Of a stretch of 42,500 nucleotides of DNA, positions 1 to 11,700 are shown in pieces. The position numbers were made by a program, and so were the translations under genes. The notes under the pieces were generated by a model. It was not told the origin of the DNA. It made no database searches and worked only from the letters and a program-made list of their open reading frames with translations. The stretch covers positions 1-42,500 of the forward strand of contig RPFO01002016.1 of assembly GCA_009746045.1 (NCBI GenBank), given 5' to 3'. How positions within the stretch are numbered: position 1 is the first letter of the stretch; every line of letters starts with the position of its first letter. Source of the DNA: Mesostigma viride. Lineage: Eukaryota; Streptophyta; Mesostigmatophyceae; Mesostigmatales; Mesostigmataceae.

Positions 1-735
1 ACAACGAACGAACTACGAACGAACGAACAACGAACGACGATACGAACGACAACCAACACACACAACACGAACGACGACACGATACACGAACGAACGAACA
101 AACGGAACGGAACGAACGAACGACGAGACGACCGAACGAACGACGAAGAACAACGAAACGAACGAACGACACGACGAACGAGACAGGACGAACACGATAA
201 ACGAAACATACGAACGACACAACGAACGAGTGACGGACTACGAACGAACGAGGTACGATTACGAACGATGACGATGCATACGACGGAAACGAGACGAAAC
301 GGAGACGAAGAAACGATTGTACAGCACGAACGATCAACGAGACGAGACCGATACGACCGAACAACGAACGAGAAACGAGAAAACGAACCGACACGAACGA
401 CACGAACGAACGACACGACACGACACGAACGAAAACGACAGAACGAAATGTACAACGAACGAAATACGATCATGGACGAACGAAAACAACGAACAAACGA
501 ACGAGACGAAAACAACACGACAACGAACGAAACGAACGATACGACCACGATATACGATACGAACAAACGAACGAACGAACAACGAACAACGAACGAAACG
601 AACGAACGAGACGACAACAGAAAACGAACGAACGAAAAAACGAACGATAAAACAACGAAACGAGATACGAATCAACAACGACCACGATCGAGAACGAGAC
701 ATCCAACGAACGAGTCAGCAACGAACGCAGGGAGG
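1..735. repeat. Degenerate AACG-type tetranucleotide repeat
   Basis: The stretch is built almost entirely of cgaacgaa-like units with frequent single-base variants (gaaa, gaca, gata). It begins at the window edge, so its full length is unknown. No splice-like or protein-family signal is visible, and open frames through it translate to low-complexity Arg/Thr/Asn/Glu strings that I do not regard as genes. It changes abruptly into the GGGA tract near 735. Confidence 0.85.
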
Positions 736-2580
736 AGAGGCGAGGAGTGAGGGAGGGAGGGAGGAGGAGGGAGGGAGGGAGGGAGGAGGGAGGGAGGCGG
801 AGGGAGGAAGGAGGGAGGGAGAGGAGGGAGGGAGGAGGAGGAGGGGAGGAGGGAGGGAGGAGGAGGAGGGAGGAGGGAGGGAGGGAGGAGGGAGAGGAGG
901 AGGGAGGAGAGGAGGGAGAGGAGGGAGAGAGGGAGGGAGGGAGGAGAGGAGGGAGGGAGGGAGGGGAGGGAGAGGAGGGAGGGAGGGAGGAGGAGGAGGA
1001 GGGAGGGAGGAGGGAGGGAGGAGGAGGGAGGAGGAGGAGGGAGGGAGGGAGGGAGGAGGAGGGAGGGAGGGAGGGAGGGAGGAGGAGAGGGAGGGAGGGA
1101 AGGAGGGAGGAGGGAGGGAGGGAGGGAGGGAGGAGGAGGGAGGAGGAGGAGGGAGGAGGGGAGGGGAGGGAGGGAGGGAGGAGGGAGGGAGAGGAGGAGG
1201 GAGGAGGGAGGAGGAGGAGGAGGAGGGAGGAGGGAGGGAGGGAGGGAGGAGGGAGGGAGAGGAGAGGAGGAGGGAGGGAGGGAGGGAGGGAGGAGGGAGG
1301 AGGAGAGGAGGAGGGAGGAGGGAGAGGAGAGGAGGAGGGAGGGAGAGGAGGGAGGGAGGAGGAGGAGGGAGGAGGGAGGGAGGGAGGAGGGAGGGAGGAG
1401 GAGGAGGGAGGAGGGAGGGAGGGAGGAGGGAGGGAGGGATGAGGAGGAGGGAGGGAGGGAGGGAGGAGGGAGGGAGGGAGGAGGAGGAGGGAGGAGGGAG
1501 GGAGGGAGGGAGGGAGGGAGGAGGGAGGAGGGAGGGGGAGGGAGGGAGGAGGGAGGGAGGGAGGGAGGGGAGGGAGGGAGGGAGGGAGGGAGGGAGGAGG
1601 AGGAGGGAGGGAGGGAGGGAGGGAGGAGGAGGGAGGGAGGGAGGGAGGGAGGGAGGAGGGAGGAGGAGGGAGGAGGGAGGGAGGGAGGGAGGGAGGGGGG
1701 AGGGAGGGGGAGGGAGGGAGGGAGGAGGGAGGAGGGAGGGAGGGAGGAGGAGGGAGGAGGGAGGAGAGGAGGAGGGAGGGAGGGAGGGAGGGAGGGAGGG
1801 AGGGAGGGAGGAGGGAGGGAGGGAGGGAGGGAGGAGGAGGGAGGAGGGAGGGAGGAGGAGGAGGGAGGGAGGAGGGAGGAGGGAGGAGGGAGGAGGGAGG
1901 GAGGGAGGAGGGAGGGAGGAGGGAGGGAGGGAGGGAGGGAGGAGGAGGGAGGGAGGAGGGAGGAGGGAGGAGGAGGAGGAGGGAGGGAGGAGGGAGGGAG
2001 GGAGGGGAGGGAGGAGGGAGGGAGGAGGGAGGGAGGGAGGAGGAGGAGGGAGGAGGGAGGGAGGAGGGAGGGAGGGAGGGAGGGAGGGAGGAGGGAGGGA
2101 GGAGGAGGGAGGGAGGGAGGAGGAGGAGGGAGGGAGGGAGAGGGAGGGAGGGAGGGAGGGAGGGAGGGAGGGAGGAGGGAGGAGGGAGGGAGGAGGGAGG
2201 GAGGGAGGAGGAGGAGGAGGGAGGGAGGAGGGAGGGAGGGAGGGAGGAGGGAGGGAGGGAGGGAGGGAGGAGGAGGGGAGGGAGGGAGGGAGGAGGAGGG
2301 AGGGAGGGAGGAGGGAGGGAGGGAGGGAGGGAGGAGGGAGGAGGGAGGAGGAGGAGGGAGGGAGGGAGGGAGGAGGGAGGGAGGGAGGGAGGAGGGAGGG
2401 AGGGAGAGGAGGAGGGAGGAGGAGAGGAGGGAGGGAGGGAGGAGGGAGGAGAGGGAGGAGGGAGGGAGGGAGGGAGGGAGGAGGGAGGAGGGAGGGAGGG
2501 AGGGAGGGAGGGAGGGAGGGAGGGAGGGAGGGAGGGAGGAAGGAAGGAAGGAAGGAAGGAAGGAAGGAAGGAAGGAAGAA
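735..2580. repeat. 1.85-kb purine-only GGGA/GGA tract
   Basis: The plus strand is almost pure G and A (mixed ggga and gga units) for about 1.85 kb, ending in a run of ggaa units from about 2538. The complementary strand is all pyrimidine. Such tracts contain many four-run G blocks and mirror symmetry, so G-quadruplex or triplex formation is possible in principle. All six frames are open by composition only. It lies just downstream of the ARP5 3' end. Confidence 0.95.
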
Positions 2581-2752
2581 ATGGTGTGCTTGGAGCAAAG
2601 TTTTGAATAATTGCATTGGTAAAATTATGTGGAACGAGAGCTACTGCCTGTACAATCCCCATAGAAAGGGCATGAATTAAGGGGAGTAGAATTGATCCGC
2701 ATTGCAAGTCAGCAACTTCTTGCTCACCCATTTGGATCCACGGGCCCTGAAA

Positions 2753-5700
2753 TTAACTGCTAGCCTTGGGCCAGTAGGATAGGTGAGTCGCACGTTGCAA
2801 GTAATCTGCACCCTTTTCTTCATACTCCGCTTTGGTGAATGCACGATTCCACACTGTCCCCGTCCTAGCCAGGTGCGCCGCACCCATCCAAGAGTCTTGG
2901 CCTGGACAGGCTGACACGGACACCTGCCCGCGAGGACGTGCCCGCATGCAAGCAGCCAAGCACACAATATAATTAGTAACCTACTAAAGATAGCTTCTGG
3001 GGCCACACGGCAAACACAACAAAACAAAGGTGGAGGGTGGTAAGGAGACAGCCACAACAAAACAACCACAACAAACAAGCACAACACAACAGAGGTAAGG
3101 GATATCGAGGAGACGGCCACGGAAGGATGGGTAGTTGGGTACATTTATTCTACCTGATCCACGACATGTCCATGCCCAGCATAAGCATTATCGTCCATAT
3201 GACTCCACAATTTGATATTTCTGTGACAGAACAACGTTTCGCACTGCTATGCCGTAAGTATGGGCAATGATCAATGAGACAACCAGCGCAGGCCAGAAAT
3301 CGGGGCAATGATGGCAATCACAGAGACCCTGTCGCGAAAAAACGAGAGACATCTGCAAGGTGTGAGAGTATAACTCTGCAATGAACAATACATGCAAATG
3401 CCTAGTAAGAATACACAAACAACACATACAAATGCCTAGTGAGAATACATAAACAATACATACAAATGCCTAGTAAGAAACCCAGGCGTTCTATCAGCAC
3501 TTGCGTGCAGGTACAAGGGCATGCAGCTGGGCTGAATACTGCCACTTTTCAACGTACAAACCCACAAAACACGAACACATAAAACACGCCCAAATGCCAG
3601 GCACGCAAATCCAAACATGCCCCCCGTTCCCATACCTTCATGCTCGCGCCGACAGGCCGTACGGCCAGCAGCTCCGCGGTGAGCCGCTCTTGCAACCCTG
3701 CCGCCCGCCCAGGGAAAACAAACATGGAACATGCACCCATGAGACTTGTTCTTAGCGACGGTTGGAGTCGGGGGCGCGTCAAATGCATTCCGTGGCTCGA
3801 CCACGGCAAGCCGACACTGAGCAGCTAACTAGTCAGGAAATCGAAATTGCTCGGCAAGAGCCAGCAAGTCCCCAGGTGGCAAGGAAGCACTGATGCATGT
3901 AACCCACACCCAGTCTGCATGATGATTGATGAAGGGAAACAGGAACAGTAAACTGGACAAGTAAACTGCACGATCAAGCTGTGCTGGATACCCATGGCAC
4001 ACCGTTGTACTACGCATAATTTTGTTTACTGACAGAACTCACACCAGCCCATTTGCGCTGTACATGAAACAGCACCCACTGTTAAATAATCAGAACTCGA
4101 TCAAGCACGCGCATGGAGACGCAAGCCCGTGCAAGTCACCCATGACACCGACAAAAAATTCCTGCCCAAGTTGCGCTTCCGGCCAGAAGCACGTCGACAC
4201 CCTGGAGTGCCCTCTGGCATAGCTCACCAGGGATGCGAGCGGCGCCCCCTGATAGCAGCACGCCCCCCTTGGTCACGCGATCTTGCAGCGGTTGCGGCAT
4301 GCGGCCGATCACCAGGGTGATGATTTCCACCAGACCCGCCTGGCAGGGACAAGCGATGGGGTGCAAAATGGCGTGGCACAAATCAAGGTGGATGCGCGCT
4401 GAGCGACCAAACAAGCAGCACATCATGACGTGTGTTAATTTCCAGCCTTTCGTTGTTTTAATTTCTGCTGTCAAGATGTGTCGTAGATCGATGGCTGGGA
4501 GCCAACACAAATTCCAAACTACTCATTCTAATACTTTGAAGCAATTATTTACGTGACTAATAATAATGGCTAAGATGCTAGAAAATTGCCTGTGAGTTTG
4601 CCGACACGTGGTGTACATGGGGCATGAGCGCATATGAATTCTCAGCATTATTTTTTCTCTCGTTTCCTACCAACCGACATCCACACTTCCATCCTAGTTC
4701 CCAGGAGAGCAGGGAGTGTGGTAGGGAGCATGGTAGGGAGTGTGGTAGGGAGTGTGGTAGGGAGTGTGGTAGGGAGTGTGGTAGGGAGTGTGGTAGGGAG
4801 TGTGGTAGGGAGTGTGGTAGGGAGTGTGGTAGGGAGTGTGGTAGGGAGTGTGGTAGGGAGTGTGGTAGGGAGTGTGGTAGGGAGTGTGGTAGGGAGCGTG
4901 GCAGGGAGCGTCCCTCGTACCTGATCCACCCCGATCATGGATGGCTGGAACAGGACCTCTGGCGTCCGGCACCGGTCCAACAGCGACATCTCCACCTGCG
5001 CGCCACAGGTGAAACCGTCCACAGCCCCGAGGCACATGGCATCAATGAACGAAAGAAAGTGCTGTGCAGGGGGTACAAAGAATCCTGCAGTGTTATCTGT
5101 GAAGTACAGTTTGCAAGTATGAGCATAAGAATAGAAGTAGAAGCATAAGAAAGCCGAGCATCTAACCGTGGCCCATTCAAATGGGGTGAATGGGAGGTAC
5201 TCAGCTCATGCTGCACATGATGGCACGTTATAATTAGCGCACGACGGGCTCCAGCACATGATGGACTTGCACCCACGACGCCACGTGGCAGATTACGCAG
5301 GCATTCCACAGCATGCCATTCAACCAATATTGCCCATGTTTGGGTAGAAAACTAGAAGAGAAAAAAAAACATAATTTTATTCCGACCAAAGCACTATTAT
5401 TACTTTAGTCTCTTACTGTCAACATCATGCAAGGCCGTGCCCACCTGGAAACCCCTTGATCTTTGCTCGGTGCCTAGAGCCCTAGCTTGCCATTCGATAC
5501 ACCTGTAGATGCGCGCCACCCACCTGGAAGTCCTTCTCCGTGATGGGCTCGACCGGCACGGGGGCCGCCGGCGCCGCGGATGGCAGCAGCGGCTGCGATG
5601 CCTGGAACGAGGCCACGAAGTCGGGGCACTTCTCTGCCAGCGTCTGAGTCACCTTGTCTAGCGCGGCCTCATCCTCACGCGCGTCGTCCGAATCCGAGTC

Positions 5701-8700
5701 GTTGCCCATCTCCTGGGGTCGGTGGCAGGGATGAAGGGTCGGTGGCAGGGATGAAGGGTTGGTGGCAGGGATGAAGGGTCAGAGGCATGGATGAAGGGTC
5801 AATGGCATGGATGAAGGGTCAATGGCATGGATAAAGGGTCAGAGGCATGGGTGAAGGGTCAGAGGCATGGGTGAAGGGTCAATGGCATGAATGAAGGGTC
5901 AGAGGCATGGATGAAGGGTCAATGGCATGGATGAAGGGTCAGTGGCATGAATGAAGGGTCAATGGCATGGATGAAGGGTCAGTGGCATGGATGCAGGGTC
6001 AATGGCATGGATGAAGGGTCAATGGCATGGATGACGGGTCAATGGCATGGATAAAGGGTCCATGGCATCGATAAAGGGTTGTTGGCATGATTATGGCTAT
6101 TGGCATGGTCAAGCGTCATTGGCCTCTATAGGTTATTGGAATGAATAGGGAATGAATAGGTTATTGGAATGAATAGTTTCTACGGTTGGAATGAATAGGT
6201 TATTGGCATGAATAGGTTTATTGGAAGAATCCATACTTAAGCCACACAGCACATTAGCACAAAGGAAAGGCTCTGCCTGAACCAACAGGACAGAGACATG
6301 CAAAAGAAAATATGGGCTATGCCAACATGGGGTATGCTAACATGAAGTATGCTAACATGAGCATGATCTTGTGCCACGTCTACAAGCTAACCCTCTGGTG
6401 AGCCAGTGGCCATATGGTAAGCCAACCACCTGGCAGATCCTTACATGTGCCATACATGTATATCATTTCCCCTTCCACTATCTTCATTGTTCCTGCCGTT
6501 GTACACTTGAAAGCTTTCACTTTCTGCTCACCTTGTACACCTCCCAGTCCTCGTCGTTGGCTCCAAAGGTGTCCTCTTTCTTGTTGTCGCTGAACGCAGC
6601 CGTCTGCCATGGGGGCCCAAAACGATGAGGGGCAATGAGGGATGATGCGATGGGGGGCCAAACAAACGGATATTTGGGATAACGTCAGCGCCGAGGGGGC
6701 CAACCATAGGTGAAATTTGCCGCCACCCATAGGTGAAAATTTACTGGCATGACACGTGAAGTAGGGGAGACAAGGAAGAAACATACAAGCAACCACCCCA
6801 CGGCGTCTCACAGACACAAGCAAGCACCCCACACGGCACCCAATATTGATCAAGACACAAGACCCTGCATCATCAAGATACAAAACCCTCTATCCATCAA
6901 GACACAAAACCCTATATATGTATCAAGACACAATACCGAATATCTATCGAGACACGACACCCTATATCTATCGAGACACAGTACCGAATATCTATCGGAC
7001 GAGGCACATCAGACATGGGAGGCGTTAGGGGATACACACACCAGCAAACAGGAGTACGCGACAAACCCGACGTCACCTCACTAATACAAGCAGCAGACCC
7101 ACACGAACTGGAACTAGGGAATCCTACCCAAGGTGGGGTCGCCCCCGCAAAGCCGAGTATAATGGTCATGGTCACTGTAATGGTCACTGTAAGTGGACCC
7201 CAGGTGGGGTCGCCCCCGCGAAGCCTAAAGAAAACAGCCACCCCACGCACCGCCAGAAGCCGCATGCGCTCCTTCTGCGCTGCCCCCAGTCGTTCGCCTC
7301 GACCCGCCTTGGAGGTGAGCGCGGCACCGGAGCCGGTGGCCCCCGCCAGACCTCCTACCAGAACCCCGGCGGGATCCGCCCCCTGACTGCTGGCGCCCAG
7401 CTGCTTTTTCCGCCGCGCGTTCACCTTCTCCGATAACGTTGCCAGCTTTTGCTTCAGGAGCTCCAGGTAGCCCTCCGGGTCCACCCTGGACGATGGGGAG
7501 GCAGGAGGAAAAGAGGATAAAGTGGTGGTGGTGTAAGGGGGGGGGAGGGGGCAGGACCATGCAAATAAACATCAGGCCATTTTCCCATTTTCTTCTCCCT
7601 ACTGTCCCCTTACCGTCTCCTACCCATCACTACCTCCTCTCCCCATTCCTTGCTCTCCCCCACCCCTCCCCTCATCCTCCCCTCCTCCTCTGCTATCATG
7701 GCCCCGTTCATTCCTCCCGGCCTCCCTTGCCAATCATTACCTTCTCAGCCCCTCCCACCCTGGCCTCATTTCCTCCCCGCCCTCTGATTAGCTCCTCACC
7801 TCATCTTCTCCTCCTCCTCGAGCTTCTCCTTGGCCTTGCGCGCGCGCTCCTCCTCCCGCTTGTGGCGTGCACGCTCCCGCCCCAGCCACATATTCCGCAT
7901 CATGCGCTGGCGCTTCTTCTCACGCAGCTGCAGTCAGAGGGGCCATGCATGCGCAGAACACAGGGGTACACACAGCACCCGCGTCCAAGCACTTCAAGGC
8001 TTAAATGAGTACCAAGGTCAAGCAAGCTCAAGTCAGGACCCGGGTGGGAGCACCAGGGTAGGCTGCGTTGCCAGATTCAGTGTATCCAAGCACTGGGCCA
8101 TGCCAATCAGTGACGGCGATGGAGACTGAGAGCAAAACAAGAATGACCACAAACAAGCATGACCACAGCCACACCTCTCGTTCAACTTTCCCACACCCAC
8201 GCACCTGGTCCTCCAGACACGGACATCCTATTTACAAAAGTTGTTTGTATCCAGACATAGCATTGCCCCGCCCACGCGCTTGGTCCTCATGCGGCAGTCC
8301 CCCAACCGCGTCGTTAATCGTCCAGTTAAAGCTATTGTTTCAGATCTACCACAGCCCCACCCACGCACCTGGTCCTCCAGCCGTACGTGCATGCTCAAGT
8401 TACTCCGATCTATTCCGACTTCATCGATCGCCCTGCCCCTTTACCTGGTCCTCGCTCAGCTGCGCGTCCGGTACATCCAGCAGGTCGCCCACCGGCTCCG
8501 CCTCATGCTTCTCTTTGCGCTCCTCCTTGTCGCCCCCCTTGGAGGACTTGGACTTTTTGAGCGCCTGGCGCACTGCCGTGAGCTCCACCAGCAACTGCCA
8601 GCATCACAACACGGCATGGGAGTGACCACACGGCGAGGTGCGGTGGCAGGCAACGAACCCCCGGCAGGGAGGAGCACACAGCAACGAAACCACACCACAC

Positions 8701-11700
8701 AACAGAGCACTCCATACAGAAAACACCGGAGGACGTCACACCGCAGCAGGGCACAGGTCGTGGCACATCAGGAAAAGCCAGGGGTCCAGGGTCCAGGGTC
8801 CAGGGTCCAGGGTCCAGGGTCCAGGGTCCAGAGTCTAGGGTAAAGGGTCCAGGGTCCAGGGATCCAGCGGCATACAGGTCAACCTCTAATCAATAACAAT
8901 GTCGACCCAATGTCTAATGCTGACTATCAGGAGCTCAATCGGCGCATCCAGCTAGTCTGAGGCTCAACAGGAACACGTCGTTGATGCGCCCCTTGGAGAC
9001 TGTGTCTGCTTGTGCATGGCCGGGCAGATGGGTGGGCGGCCGGGTGGTGGCTGCGTCGGTGCGGTGGGTGTGATGTGAGTCAGTATGTCAAACAACCTGC
9101 TGGGATAATTCATGCCAGGTAGTCGGGCCGCCAGCAGCAAATGGTGGTAGCCTGGGCATGCTTGCCACCTGGCACAGAAGGGCCCCCGGCCACTTACCAG
9201 GAGGGAGGTTCCACCAAAGGCTCACCCTGACCAACGCCTAACCAGCTCCGCCCTACGACATACATGTACATAGACATCTTATCACGCTAGGCAGAATGCA
9301 TATTCAAAACAACTTCTTCTTCTTCTTCTTACCCCGCTTCTACAAAGGCATGCGTATGGGGGAGAAACGAATCAAGCCCAGGTCATCATATCGGTCTGTT
9401 GCCTCGGAAAGCTGTCAACCGCCACGGCTGCAACGTCCCAGCCCACCCACCAGCTCCTTCCTCTCAAACCCCAGGTCCCGGATGCCTGCCCTGAAGTCCT
9501 GCACGCTCATTGTGGGTTCCGCCTCCAGCAGCGCCTCAGCCTTCTGGCACCACGCCTTGCGCTCGGCGATCTTGCCATGGCCAGACGGGTACAGGGGGTC
9601 AAAGATAAAGGCCAGACCATGCAGGTGGCCAGAAAACAGCCGGACCATACCCGAGGGAACAGAACAGCCAGGCCATGCACACGGAAGATGAGAAAAAAAG
9701 AAGGCGATTAAACAGACCGCATCAGGCATGAATACAGGTAAATCGGCAGTGCCAGGGCGGGCGTGTGGGGGAGATGCAGCTTTCTTGACGAGCGATTCTA
9801 GCTGTCAACATCCAAGGATACACGGTCGACGACTATGAATGCCAGGAAACCAAGGAATCCACGCAACAAAGGGCCTCGAAAGGTAGAGAGGTCAGCCTGC
9901 CAGTGACCCCAGCAAGCCCAACTGGAGATTGATGGCCCAGCTCGACACACAGCCGCTAGGCAGGCATCCACTATTCCCCATTCATGATTCCCTGAATAGG
10001 CAGTATTCACTATTCCCCAGTCATGATTCCCCAAATAGGCAGCATTCACTATTCCCCATTCACTATCCTTAAAGTAGGCAACACACTGAGATCTACACAA
10101 AATACCTGATGCAGGGTTCAGACAACAGAGCCAAGGATCGCCAGTGACGGCACGTGCAAGGCGAAGACAAGCCGTCTGCTCACTGCCTGAGGTTCGCATG
10201 ACAGCGGTGCCGTCTGCTCACTGCCTGAGGTTCGCATGACAGCGGTGCCGTCTGCTCACTGCCTGAGGTTCGCATGACAGCGGTGCCGTCTGCTCACTGC
10301 CTGAGGTTCGCATGACAGCGGTGCCGTCTGCTCACTGCCTCAGGTTCGCGTGACAGCGGTGCCGTCTGCTCACTGCCTCAGGTTCGCGTGACAGCGGTGC
10401 CGTCTGCTCACTGCCTCAGGTTCGCGTGACAGCGGTGCCGTCTGCTCACTGCCTGAGGTTCGCATGACAGCGGCGCCGTCTGCTCACTGCCTGAGGTTCG
10501 CATGACAGCGGTGCCGTCTGCTCACTGCCTGAGGTTCGCGTGACAGCGGTGCCGTCTGCTCACTGCCTCAGGTTCGCGTGACAGCGGTGCCGTCTGCTCA
10601 CTGCCTGAGGTTCGCATGACAGCGGTGCCGTCTGCTCACTGCCTGAGGTTCGCATGACAGCGGTGCCGTCTGCTCACTGCCTCAGGTTCGCGTGACAGCG
10701 GTGCCGTCTGCTCACTGCCTCAGGTTCGCGTGACAGCGGTGCCGTCTGCTCACTGCCTCAGGTTCGCGTGACAGCGGTGCCGTCTGCTCACTGCCTGAGG
10801 TTCGCATGACAGCGGCGCCGTCTGCTCACTGCCTGAGGTTCGCATGACAGCGGTGCCGTCTGCTCACTGCCTGAGGTTCGCATGACAGCGGTGCCGTCTG
10901 CTCACTGCCTGAGGTTCGCATGACAGCGGTGCCGTCTGCTCACTGCCTGAGGTTCGCGTGACAGCGGTGCCGTCTGCTCACTGCCTGAGGTTCGCATGAC
11001 AGCGGTGCCGTCTGCTCACTGCCTCAGGTTCGCATGACAGCGGTGCCGTCTGCTCACTGCCTGAGGTTCGCATGACAGCGGTGCCGTCTACTCACTGCCT
11101 GAGGTTCGCGTGACAGCGGTGCCGTCTGCTCACTGCCTGAGGTTCGCGTGACAGCGGTGCCGTCTGCTCACTGCCTGAGGTTCGCGTGACAGCGGTGCCG
11201 TCTGCTCACTGCCTGAGGTTCGCATGACAGCGGTGCCGTCTGCTCACTGCCTCAGGTTCGCATGACAGCGGTGCCGTCTGCTCACTGCCTGAGGTTCGCA
11301 TGACAGCGGTGCCGTCTGCTCACTGCCTGAGGTTCGCATGACAGCGGTGCCGTCTACTCACTGCCTGAGGTTCGCATGACAGCGGTGCAGGCGGTAGCAT
11401 ACCTTGGATTCCCTGCGTGCGGCCGCCATTTCTTTCAGCCGGTGGCCCTGCTTCTCCTTTAACTCCTTCTTCCGTGCTAGCTCCTGCACACCCAACGATG
11501 CAGGCATAACATGCACGTACACCAAAGGGCGTGGCACGTTAGGGAAAAGAGAGCCGCAGCACAAGGGGAGTGCGCACCAGGAAGAAACCTAGTGAGTAGC
11601 AACTGCATACGTACTGGCACACAGTAACGCTGGGTAAATCAGCGTATTCCTGTCGCGGTCTGCCCCGGTCACGAAATGGGGGGCAGACCCAGAGGCCAGC

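Noticed and set aside
1-735. Telomere or centromere satellite
   Set aside because: The AACG-type unit is degenerate and not a known telomeric motif; position at the window edge says nothing about the chromosome end.
317-2731. Very long open frames (Gly/Arg/Glu-rich on plus, Pro/Ser/Leu-rich on minus)
   Set aside because: They exist only because a purine-only tract has few stop codons; there is no family signal, and both strands are equally open.
4624-5148. Repeat proteins through the 12-bp array (VGSVVGS, CGRECGRE, LPTTLPTT, YHTPYHTP)
   Set aside because: The 12-bp unit keeps every frame open; the only real coding part is ARP5 exon 17 (4921-4995).
8950-9000. Exon-like piece on the minus strand (SKGRINDVFLL) after a CAG within ARP5 intron 12
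   Set aside because: The flanking exons 9451-9570 and 8445-8594 already join in phase and match Arp5 without a gap, and no good donor follows.
10165-11395. Possible CRISPR array (regular 38-bp repeats)
   Set aside because: There are no unique spacers; the whole 38-bp unit repeats head to tail inside an intron of a eukaryotic gene.
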